Shown here one piece after another: positions 1 to 6,159 of a DNA stretch of 10,823 nucleotides; within the stretch, counting starts at the first letter, position 1, and each line of letters opens with the position of its first letter. Both the position numbers and the translations under genes were made by a program. The DNA comes from Clostridiaceae bacterium (lineage in GTDB: Bacteria > Bacillota > Clostridia > Saccharofermentanales > Fastidiosipilaceae), in contig JAAZJE010000121.1 in NCBI GenBank assembly GCA_012800515.1, positions 1 through 10,823 of the forward strand. Reading direction: 5' to 3'. The notes beneath the pieces were generated by a model, which was not told where the DNA came from, did not search any database, and worked only from the letters and a program-made list of their open reading frames with translations.

Positions 1-382
1 AATGCTGTACGCCGTACGACATAGCGGTTTGAGCATAACTGAAATTATCGTAAGCGGAGAGAACGACGAACTCGCTTTGCGGGCTGACCTCAGCCAGACG
101 CTCTAACAGTTCGAGCCCGCTCATACTCGGCATCTCGATATCGCTGATAACCAGCGCGGGACGCAGTTCGACAATGGCAGTCAGTGCTTCGGCGGCATCG
201 GTGAAAGCTCCCGCGATTGTGAAACCCTGTTTTTCCCAGTCGATAATACGGCGGAGTCCGTTTAGAATGCGAATTTCGTCGTCGACGAGGACGACGGCCA
301 GCAGTTCGCTCGGTTTGGAAGCAATCTGCGGTGCGGAGTTTTCCTTAGATCCGGCGGCGCCTTTATTCAACTGCTTCGTCAT
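1..382 (-). CDS. Response regulator, YesN-type receiver domain (partial, C-terminus off the left edge)
   Basis: This is the N-terminal 127 codons of a two-component response regulator, running off the window. The receiver domain starts near residue 28 (AVVLVDDE). The acidic pocket is D34/D35, the probable phosphoacceptor is D81 in the motif VISDIEMPSMSG, and the switch serine is S109 in VVLSAYDNF. The spacing and the phrases IIDWEKQGF and SAYDNFSYA are typical of YesN-family regulators, which normally carry a C-terminal AraC-type DNA-binding domain; that part is not in the window. The ATG lies inside the end of the kinase gene in another frame (20-base overlap), with GGGAGAG six bases upstream, so the pair is probably translationally coupled. 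About 27 residues precede the receiver, a longer leader than usual for the family. It probably activates the divergent sugar operon. Confidence 0.9.
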   Translation of the reverse strand, partial: MTKQLNKGAAGSKENSAPQIASKPSELLAVVLVDDEIRILNGLRRIIDWEKQGFTIAGAFTDAAEALTAIVELRPALVISDIEMPSMSGLELLERLAEVSPQSEFVVLSAYDNFSYAQTAMSYGVQH

Positions 383-2231
383 CTTCCGCTCTCCCTTTGG
401 CAAAATACTCGTTCGTTGTGAGGACGGGAATATTGAGCGAAACTGTTGTTCCTACAGCTTCGTGACTGTCCAGCTTAAGGTGATATTTATCACCGAAGGC
501 CAGACGCAGACGGTCGTTGACATTTACCAGACCGATCGAGGGCAGACTGGGGCGGGTAAGGGGAGAACGGGAAAGGTCAGCCCGCAGTTCGGCCAAGCGA
601 GCCTCGGACATGCCGCGTCCGTTATCGCTTATTGTGAATATAACTTCTTCGCCGTCGATCCGTCCATGCAGTGTTATGTGACCGCCGCTACGCATCTGTC
701 GGATGCCGTGCTGATAGGCATTTTCGACCAGCGGCTGTAGGATCAGGCGCAGAGTGTAGAGTTCGTAAATCTCCGGTGCGACATCAATTTCCATCGCATG
801 GCGGTCGCCGAAACGGTAGCGCTGGATTCTGATGTAGTCGCGCACATGTTCGAGTTCAGCGCGGATCGGAACTAGATCCTTCAGACCACCGGGCACGACG
901 GTATAGCGGAAAATATCAGCGAGAGTTTTGATCTGTTCGGCGATCGAATCTGCCTCGGCCTCAATCGCGGACATACGTATAGTCTCGAGCGTGTTATATA
1001 AAAAGTGCGGATTGATCTGGCTCTGAAGTGCGGCGAGTTCGGCCTCGCGCTGGCGCAGATTGAGCTTCGCGACATTAATGGTCAGATATTGCAACCGATC
1101 GAGCATAATGTTGAAATCATTACCCAGTCGACTGATCTCATCGCCGTATACGACCGGGAAACGTCTTTCTATTTCGCCGCTACTGATTCGACTCATCGTC
1201 CCTGCCATCTCACTGATCCGCGAAACGATGACTCTGGTGGTCAGCCGCAATAACAGCAGAAAGAGCAGGAAAGCCAGAAGGATGGCGATAATCAAGACCA
1301 TCTGATATATGCGTGAGCCGGCCATTACATCGTCCAACGGAATATGCACGGAGAGTTTCCAGTCGAGATTGTGAACGGTCTGGTAAATGTGCAGAAATTT
1401 CCGTCCGTTAATATTGCGGACCTGCCAACCCTGCACAGTCTGATCCATATCGGCAAAGCCGACAGTTCCGATGTCAACAGGCGATTCCGATGGTTTTTTA
1501 TCCCGGCAATACGCGGCAATTAGATTGTTTTCGAAGTCATACACTCGGTAAACGGAGCTGCGAATTGCCCCGGGTTCTGCCGAATAAAGACGGAAGATAT
1601 TAAGTAGAAAACGGTTATTCAGATTGACGACCAGGAGACAGGGCGGATGGGGGAATGGCTGTGTGCCGTGAACAGAGGCCACATAGTGAAAAATCCCCGT
1701 CCGCCTAAAATTAGTATTTGGACTACTGATAAAACGTCCGCCTAAGGTATCAATATAGCGTTCATGGAACACTTCGAGAATTTCTCTACGCTCCGGAGCC
1801 GAGAAGCGGCTGTCGCCGGCCGCTACATAATCATCGGGCTCTTTGAGCAGCCAGACCCCGACGGCGGAAGGCAACATGGAGCTTGCTTCTCTGTTAAATA
1901 GCAGACGAATACGTTTAAGGAGCGACTCATAATTGTCGAAGTTCATGTCACTGAGCAGATAACGCTGTGCGGCCTGAGCGGACATTAGGCGCTCGCTGGC
2001 CAAAATCAGGGAGGATGTTTCACGCTGAATTTCTTGGCGAATAATTTCCAGCATCAGTTGATGATTGGCTATGATCTGGTTTTGTAGCGAATCTGTCATC
2101 AACGCCCAGATAAGTGTCACGATGAGGACGAAAGAGAGTAGAATCGGCACGAAAACAAAGACGATTTTCCCCCGAATACTCAGATTCGCGAAGGCATTGT
2201 AGACTTTCCGTTTTAGAGATCTTATCGTCAT
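363..2231 (-). CDS. Sensor histidine kinase, YesM-type (two membrane spans, HAMP, His_kinase, HATPase)
   Basis: A 622-residue membrane sensor kinase that phosphorylates the response regulator encoded just downstream. The first membrane helix is at about residues 22-44, followed by an extracellular sensor region of about 260 residues (probably a Cache-like fold, inferred from position). A second helix lies at about 310-330 and a HAMP linker at about 331-385. The phosphoacceptor is H409 in QSQINPHFLYNTLE, the signature of the His_kinase (LytS/YesM) class. The ATP-binding domain has the N box LVENAYQHG (E503, N504), the D box SDNGRG (D536) and a G2 box SIGLVNVNDR. The ATG at 2231 was chosen because a TTG start at 2288 would add a phenylalanine/tyrosine-rich leader with no plausible role. 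The ATG has no good Shine-Dalgarno sequence, and a consensus -10 lies directly before it. Family and context suggest regulation of carbohydrate uptake; the ligand is unknown. Confidence 0.93.
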   Translation of the reverse strand: MTIRSLKRKVYNAFANLSIRGKIVFVFVPILLSFVLIVTLIWALMTDSLQNQIIANHQLMLEIIRQEIQRETSSLILASERLMSAQAAQRYLLSDMNFDNYESLLKRIRLLFNREASSMLPSAVGVWLLKEPDDYVAAGDSRFSAPERREILEVFHERYIDTLGGRFISSPNTNFRRTGIFHYVASVHGTQPFPHPPCLLVVNLNNRFLLNIFRLYSAEPGAIRSSVYRVYDFENNLIAAYCRDKKPSESPVDIGTVGFADMDQTVQGWQVRNINGRKFLHIYQTVHNLDWKLSVHIPLDDVMAGSRIYQMVLIIAILLAFLLFLLLLRLTTRVIVSRISEMAGTMSRISSGEIERRFPVVYGDEISRLGNDFNIMLDRLQYLTINVAKLNLRQREAELAALQSQINPHFLYNTLETIRMSAIEAEADSIAEQIKTLADIFRYTVVPGGLKDLVPIRAELEHVRDYIRIQRYRFGDRHAMEIDVAPEIYELYTLRLILQPLVENAYQHGIRQMRSGGHITLHGRIDGEEVIFTISDNGRGMSEARLAELRADLSRSPLTRPSLPSIGLVNVNDRLRLAFGDKYHLKLDSHEAVGTTVSLNIPVLTTNEYFAKGRAEDDEAVE

Positions 2232-2238
2232 GGTGGTA

Positions 2239-2266
2239 ATTATAGCTCTTTTATAGTAATAAACAA
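2239..2266 (-). promoter_or_regulatory. Candidate promoter of the kinase-regulator operon
   Basis: On the minus strand a perfect TATAAT (2244-2239) is preceded by TTGTTT (2266-2261) with a 16-base spacer. Only seven bases, TACCACC, separate the -10 from the ATG at 2231, so transcription would begin at or within a base or two of the start codon. This matches the missing Shine-Dalgarno site. The -35 is weak (3 of 6), and the region is A/T-rich, so chance matches are possible. Confidence 0.45.
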
Positions 2267-2319
2267 AGAAAAAAAAGAATACAACCAAAATATCAGCCTT
2301 GTGCGCTTCGACCGTATAT

Positions 2320-2348
2320 TTTACAATTGCGGTAGTTTCGCATACTAA
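2320..2348 (+). promoter_or_regulatory. Candidate promoter of the sugar ABC operon, with a small inverted repeat in the spacer
   Basis: TTTACA at 2320-2325 matches the -35 consensus at 5 of 6 positions. Seventeen bases later comes TACTAA (2343-2348), a weak -10; the overlapping ACTAAT is an alternative with an 18-base spacer. The spacer holds a short inverted repeat, TGCG-N7-CGCA (2328-2342), that could be part of an operator. The poor -10 fits a promoter that needs an activator such as the divergently encoded YesN-type regulator. This is a reading by eye and is only moderately supported. Confidence 0.35.
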
Positions 2349-2373
2349 TAATCTAAATTCAATAGTTGCGAAG

Positions 2374-2380
2374 AAGGAGG
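2374..2380 (+). promoter_or_regulatory. Ribosome binding site fixing the start of the binding-protein gene
   Basis: AAGGAGG five bases before the ATG at 2386 is a near-perfect Shine-Dalgarno sequence. It rules out the longer in-frame reading that begins at 2299, which would put 29 non-signal residues before a normal lipoprotein signal peptide. Confidence 0.85.
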
Positions 2381-2385
2381 AACAA

Positions 2386-3822
2386 ATGAAAAAGCAGAAG
2401 AGAAGTGCGCGTCACTTTGGGCTAAAGGCATTGCTGTTGCTTTTGAGTCTGGTGATGCTCTTTGCCTCGCTCAGCGCCTGTCAGGCTCCGGCCGATACCG
2501 GCGGAACGACAGTAGAAGGGGACAAAGATTCGTATGCCGGGCGCAAGCTGGACGTCTTGTTCATGGTTGGCGGACAGGGGCAGATGGCTGATCCGATTTT
2601 GGCAAAGCTGGAGGAGGTGTTGCCGGGTCTGGAGACAACCATTGTCTATGACCATAAAGCCGCCGATATCCTGCGCCGCCGCGTTATGGCCGACGATCCG
2701 CCGGACATATTTGACGTCAACAGTGGATTCTATGATTACTATGCCGCTATCAGTGAAGGAGTCTGCAAACCGCTGGACTTCCTTTATGATGTTCCCTGCG
2801 TCGACGACCCAAGCAAAACACTGGGCGACATACTTGCTTTCCCCATGATGACTTTCGGTTTTGTTGACGGGAAGCATTACTGCATGTCCGACTCGATTTT
2901 TACATCGGGACTGTGGTACGACGCCAATATGTTCAAGGAAAAGGGTTATGCCGTTCCGGAAACTTGGGATGAGTTTTACGCTCTGGGTGAAAAAGCCAAG
3001 GCGGACGGCAAATATCTGCTGTCCTATTCAACCCGCTCTGCAGCTGAGTATTTCTATCAGTATTGGTTCAACCCTTTGCTGACTACGCTCAGTCTCGAGG
3101 CTTTCGGAAAAACTCAGAACCCGGCAGCAGATTCCTGGAGTGATCCAGCAGTCAGAAAGGCTCTGGAGCTGACCAAAGATCTGGTTGACAAGGGTTACGT
3201 CGAAACTATGTCTGGAACTCTGGTAATTACCGAACTCCAGATGCAGTTTTGCAACGGTAATATTCTTTTCTATCCCTGCGGATCCTGGTTGGAGGCCGAG
3301 ATGGGAGACAACTGGCCGGACGGCTTTGATCTCACCTATCTGCCTTTCCCGACTCAGAAGAAGGGCGAGGCATCGTATCTCCACGTGACCGGCGTAGTCA
3401 GTGCAGTCTCAGCCAAAACCAAGAATGAAGATTTGGTGAAGGAATACTATCGCTATATGCTCTCCAACAAAGAGACTATGGAGAAAGTTATCGGCATTAC
3501 TATGAACGGTCTCCCAGTCAAAGATTTTAGCACCAATTTCGGTTCTCTTTTGCCCTCCTCAACAGCTTCTTCGTGGGCGGCCATTGATTCCGGCAGGGTA
3601 ATCGGTTACCGCGCTATGGCTCCGTCTTTCTACCCGAGCCTCGGTCCGGTTATAAATGATAAGATCAGCGGTCTTACGTTAGAGGGGACTTCGGTAGACG
3701 AAGTTATTGATGCTCTGAACGGAATCTATGCCCAGATACTCGCTGATGACAGCATTACTAAACGCGAGTATGATCTGTCCTCAGTGATGGAGGCGTTGGC
3801 TAATTATAACGCTACCAAATAA
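2386..3822 (+). CDS. Extracellular sugar-binding lipoprotein of an ABC importer (solute-binding family 1)
   Basis: A 478-residue lipoprotein that would capture a sugar or oligosaccharide outside the cell and deliver it to the two permeases encoded next. The signal peptide has a basic start (MKKQKRSARHFGLK), a hydrophobic core of leucines and the lipobox LSAC, so Cys32 should be lipidated after signal peptidase II cleavage. Family 1 hallmarks include GLWYDANMFKEKGYAVPETW at about residues 175-195 and the FCNGNILFYPCGSWLEAEM segment near 288-306, which usually lines the ligand site. Length is normal for the family. It is the first gene of the plus-strand operon. It is separated from the permease by a large hairpin, the usual arrangement when the binding protein is made in excess. 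The cargo cannot be read from the sequence; the downstream beta-glucuronidase suggests a glucuronic-acid-containing glycan or conjugate. Confidence 0.93.
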   Translation: MKKQKRSARHFGLKALLLLLSLVMLFASLSACQAPADTGGTTVEGDKDSYAGRKLDVLFMVGGQGQMADPILAKLEEVLPGLETTIVYDHKAADILRRRVMADDPPDIFDVNSGFYDYYAAISEGVCKPLDFLYDVPCVDDPSKTLGDILAFPMMTFGFVDGKHYCMSDSIFTSGLWYDANMFKEKGYAVPETWDEFYALGEKAKADGKYLLSYSTRSAAEYFYQYWFNPLLTTLSLEAFGKTQNPAADSWSDPAVRKALELTKDLVDKGYVETMSGTLVITELQMQFCNGNILFYPCGSWLEAEMGDNWPDGFDLTYLPFPTQKKGEASYLHVTGVVSAVSAKTKNEDLVKEYYRYMLSNKETMEKVIGITMNGLPVKDFSTNFGSLLPSSTASSWAAIDSGRVIGYRAMAPSFYPSLGPVINDKISGLTLEGTSVDEVIDALNGIYAQILADDSITKREYDLSSVMEALANYNATK

Positions 3823-3831
3823 TACGAACCC

Positions 3832-3869
3832 AAGATCTTCGGGAGGAATTTTCTCCTCCCGAAGATCTT
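3832..3869 (+). promoter_or_regulatory. Perfect 16-bp intercistronic hairpin between binding-protein and permease genes
   Basis: AAGATCTTCGGGAGGA (3832-3847) and its exact reverse complement (3854-3869) flank a six-base loop, ATTTTC. No run of T follows, so it does not look like a complete intrinsic terminator. It starts nine bases after the binding-protein stop codon and ends five bases before the GAGGAA ribosome site of the permease. In binding-protein-dependent importers such hairpins commonly protect the 3' end of the upstream message and lower permease expression; that role here is inferred. Confidence 0.8.
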
Positions 3870-3886
3870 CTTATGAGGAAAGTATC

Positions 3887-4843
3887 ATGAAAAATGAAAG
3901 AATACTCAAGGCCTCCAAACAGCAGCACCAGCTGTCCGAGGTGGTGTTGAGCCTGAAGAGACAGAAACGGCAGCGCTATTTTTTCTTGTTTTATATGGCT
4001 CTTCCGGGACTCTTGCTCTACACCATATTCCGTTTTATTCCGACTGTCCTGGGCTTGGTTATAAGCCTCTTTAACTGGCGGGGCACGTCCATGCATATGA
4101 CTTATGCCGGCCTTCAGAATTACAAAACTCTGCTGAATGACCCTATTTTTTGGAAAGCAGCGGGCAATCATCTCTATATTTTCTTGATTAATACGGCCGT
4201 AGTCTTTACTTTTGCCATACTTTTGGCCGCGCTTCTTAGTTCGAAGCGCTTGCGCGAACGGGGTTTCTACCGTGTCTTGTTCTTTTTCCCTTCCGTTGTC
4301 CCTGCCGTTATCATCAACGTTTTGTGGATGAGTGTTCTGAACCCGAATATCGGGCTTCTCAACGGTCTGCTCCGCCTGATCGGTCTCGAAGGAAAGAGTT
4401 GGCTGGGCGATCGCACACTTGTGAAAAACACAATTATTTTTGTTATGGCCTGGAAATCAACGGGATTTTACATGGTGCTGTTTATGGCGGCAATTCTGAA
4501 TATTCCGACCTCGATTTTTGAATCGGCACGAATTGACGGTGCCGGCAATATCCGTCAAACGTTTATGATATCCATCCCTTTAATTTGGGAACATGTGCGT
4601 ACATCACTATTGTTCTTCATCGTTACTTCCAGCGGGCTAGGCTTTAACGTTATCTTCATGATGACAAACGGAGGGCCAAATCGTGCCTCGGAGATTCTTA
4701 CAACATATATGTACAGCGTTTCCTTCGGCGGCGAAAGCAGATACGGTTACGGTTCTGCGGTGGCTTTTGCGATTCTTGTTTTGACTTCACTTATGGCGCT
4801 ACTTATTATGGCTGTAACCAAGCGCGAAGTCTACGAGTACTAG
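3887..4843 (+). CDS. Sugar ABC transporter permease 1 (UgpA/MalF-like)
   Basis: A 318-residue inner-membrane permease, one half of the translocation pore. About six hydrophobic helices are visible, at roughly 35-60, 95-117, 128-150, 182-205, 238-258 and 290-311, after a charged cytoplasmic leader of about 30 residues. The EAA loop that docks onto the ATPase is at about 211-231 (ESARIDGAG, then F, then ISIPL), and NGGPNRASEILTTYMY near 261-275 is characteristic of the UgpA/MsmF-type branch. The start is supported by GAGGAA six bases upstream. Its partner follows 12 bases downstream. No ATP-binding subunit is encoded in the window, so a shared MsmX-type ATPase is the likely energiser, as is common for this family in Firmicutes. 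Confidence 0.94.
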   Translation: MKNERILKASKQQHQLSEVVLSLKRQKRQRYFFLFYMALPGLLLYTIFRFIPTVLGLVISLFNWRGTSMHMTYAGLQNYKTLLNDPIFWKAAGNHLYIFLINTAVVFTFAILLAALLSSKRLRERGFYRVLFFFPSVVPAVIINVLWMSVLNPNIGLLNGLLRLIGLEGKSWLGDRTLVKNTIIFVMAWKSTGFYMVLFMAAILNIPTSIFESARIDGAGNIRQTFMISIPLIWEHVRTSLLFFIVTSSGLGFNVIFMMTNGGPNRASEILTTYMYSVSFGGESRYGYGSAVAFAILVLTSLMALLIMAVTKREVYEY

Positions 4844-4855
4844 GGGGAAACAATT

Positions 4856-5731
4856 ATGAAAAAACTGAAGCTTAAAAAACGCCGTCGCTCACCGCGGAGC
4901 CTAAGGGAAATAATTTCCGATATCCTAGTTCGTCTTCCGTTGCTGTTTTATGTTGTTACGATTGTTATTCCATTTGTCTTCATGCTGATGAATTCGCTCA
5001 AGACAAACAAAGAGTTCTATGCCAATTTCTGGAACTTGCCGGCCGAACCGCAGTGGAGCAACTATACTTTCGGTTTGCAGCATTCCGGAATTTTGGACAT
5101 GTTCCTCAATACGATTTTTATCGTTGCCGGGGCGGAAGTCCTGAATATTTTCTCGGCCTCAATGCTGGCTTATGTCATTGCCCGCGGCAAGTTAAAGCGT
5201 TCCGGTCTTCTGTATGGTTATCTAATGGTCGGGCTGTTGACCCCGGGCGTTATCTGTATGATTCCGGTATTCTTTGTCGCCTTGGTTTTGCGCTTATACG
5301 ACACGCGTAGCATATTGGTCCTTGTTTACGCGGCTTTTAATATGGCATTCTCGGTTTTTGTCATGGTCGCGTTTTTTAAGAGTTTGCCGACGGAACTTGA
5401 AGAAGCTGCCTTCATCGACGGTGCCGGTTATTCTCAGACTTTCTGGAGGGTTATGTTTCCTCTTACCAAACCGGGACTGATTACCATAGGCGTTTTCGGC
5501 TTCCTGGATTACTGGAATGACTATCTATTGGCGATGACTTTGATTAGTACTGAAGCCAAAAAGACAGTCTTCTTGGGTGTGATGAAGATGCAGGTTGCCA
5601 ACGCCGTCCGTACGGATTGGGGACCGCTTATGGCGGTTTGTATCTTCGCAATGCTGCCGGTTTTGATTGTTTATGCGATCTTCCAGAGCCGATTGATGGA
5701 GGGCTTGACCTCCGGAGCGATCAAAGGCTAG
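4856..5731 (+). CDS. Sugar ABC transporter permease 2 (UgpE/MalG-like)
   Basis: The 291-residue second permease, which pairs with the one encoded just upstream. A very basic N-terminus (MKKLKLKKRRRSPR) precedes a first helix at about 27-47. More helices follow at about 82-108, 116-143, 152-174, 205-229 and 257-275. The EAA loop is clear at about 180-203 (ELEEAAFIDGAG, then F, then FPLTKPG), and the C-terminal GLTSGAIKG is the usual ending of this subfamily. The ribosome site AGGGGGAAA overlaps the stop codon of permease 1, so the two are probably translated in a coupled way. Its stop codon is one base from the first start of the decayed M20 copy. Confidence 0.94.
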   Translation: MKKLKLKKRRRSPRSLREIISDILVRLPLLFYVVTIVIPFVFMLMNSLKTNKEFYANFWNLPAEPQWSNYTFGLQHSGILDMFLNTIFIVAGAEVLNIFSASMLAYVIARGKLKRSGLLYGYLMVGLLTPGVICMIPVFFVALVLRLYDTRSILVLVYAAFNMAFSVFVMVAFFKSLPTELEEAAFIDGAGYSQTFWRVMFPLTKPGLITIGVFGFLDYWNDYLLAMTLISTEAKKTVFLGVMKMQVANAVRTDWGPLMAVCIFAMLPVLIVYAIFQSRLMEGLTSGAIKG

Positions 5732-5732
5732 G

Positions 5733-6119
5733 ATGCCCGAAAAGGTGAGTATAGACACTATTTCTACCGAGAATTGTTTTGACATGAAGAACAATACGTT
5801 GTCTCCGGAAGATTTTCTCCTCGACCTGGGAGCGCTGGTGAACATTGACAGTGGGCGCGGAGCCCCTGAAGGTGCAACTCTGGTGGGCTCGGTTTTGGCC
5901 GAGCCCCTAGTTAAACGAAGCTGGCTGATCGAACGCCACAATCTCTCGCCCGATATAGGGAATGCATAGTGCTGAAAAATCGCCCGGTAGAGCGTGTTGA
6001 TGCCTTGCTCCTTGGGCATATACCTCGGATGAATATATGCAACTCGACAGCGTTGAATCCAGAATACGCTTTTTTGTGCTGTCCTTGAAGATTTGGCTCA
6101 ACAGAAAGTGGTAAAATAG
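5733..6119 (+). pseudogene. M20 metallopeptidase remnant, copy 1 of 3 (frameshifts plus a large internal deletion)
   Basis: The first 78 codons (5733-5969) match the N-termini of the two intact downstream genes, ending ERHNLSPDIG before an early TAG. Against those copies one base is missing near 5959, which causes the stop. The match continues in another frame through the LLLGH segment to about 6020, then jumps to DEYM at 6028 and runs to the family C-terminus with a TAG at 6117. The jump removes about 817 bases measured on copy 3, including the bridging aspartate, the catalytic glutamate and the dimerisation domain. The join is out of frame, and another base is missing near 6075. The codon matching the ATG of the intact copies is ATA. 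The ATG at 5733, one base after the permease stop, could still give a 78-residue peptide, but it holds no metal site. Confidence 0.9.
6109..6117 (+). promoter_or_regulatory. Possible extended -10 promoter element in the tail of the M20 remnant
   Basis: TGGTAAAAT reads as TGn followed by TAAAAT, an extended -10 with 5 of 6 matches, about 43 bases before the ATG of copy 2. No well-placed -35 is seen. If active it would give the intact M20 genes their own transcript. A chance match is quite possible. Confidence 0.25.
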
Positions 6120-6159
6120 AAAAAACTCCCGACGGAGGTTTAAGAAAAGGTAAATAAAT

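Noticed and set aside
174..740. A 188-codon plus-strand open frame over the kinase-regulator junction
   Set aside because: Both minus-strand genes are clearly recognisable here, and the plus frame gives a composition with no domain or convincing start.
2299..2385. N-terminal extension of the binding-protein gene by 29 codons
   Set aside because: The strong AAGGAGG at 2374 and the standard lipoprotein signal starting at 2386 show that translation begins later, and the extension covers the promoter region.
3832..3869. Intrinsic terminator ending the binding-protein transcript
   Set aside because: There is no T-run after the stem, and the permease genes follow without a visible new promoter, so a stability or attenuation element is a better reading.
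5885..5906. A hairpin, GGGCTCGG-N6-CCGAGCCC, inside the M20 remnant
   Set aside because: It lies within former coding sequence and the intact copies have only weaker versions with the same codons, so it is more likely a by-product of the coding sequence than a terminator.
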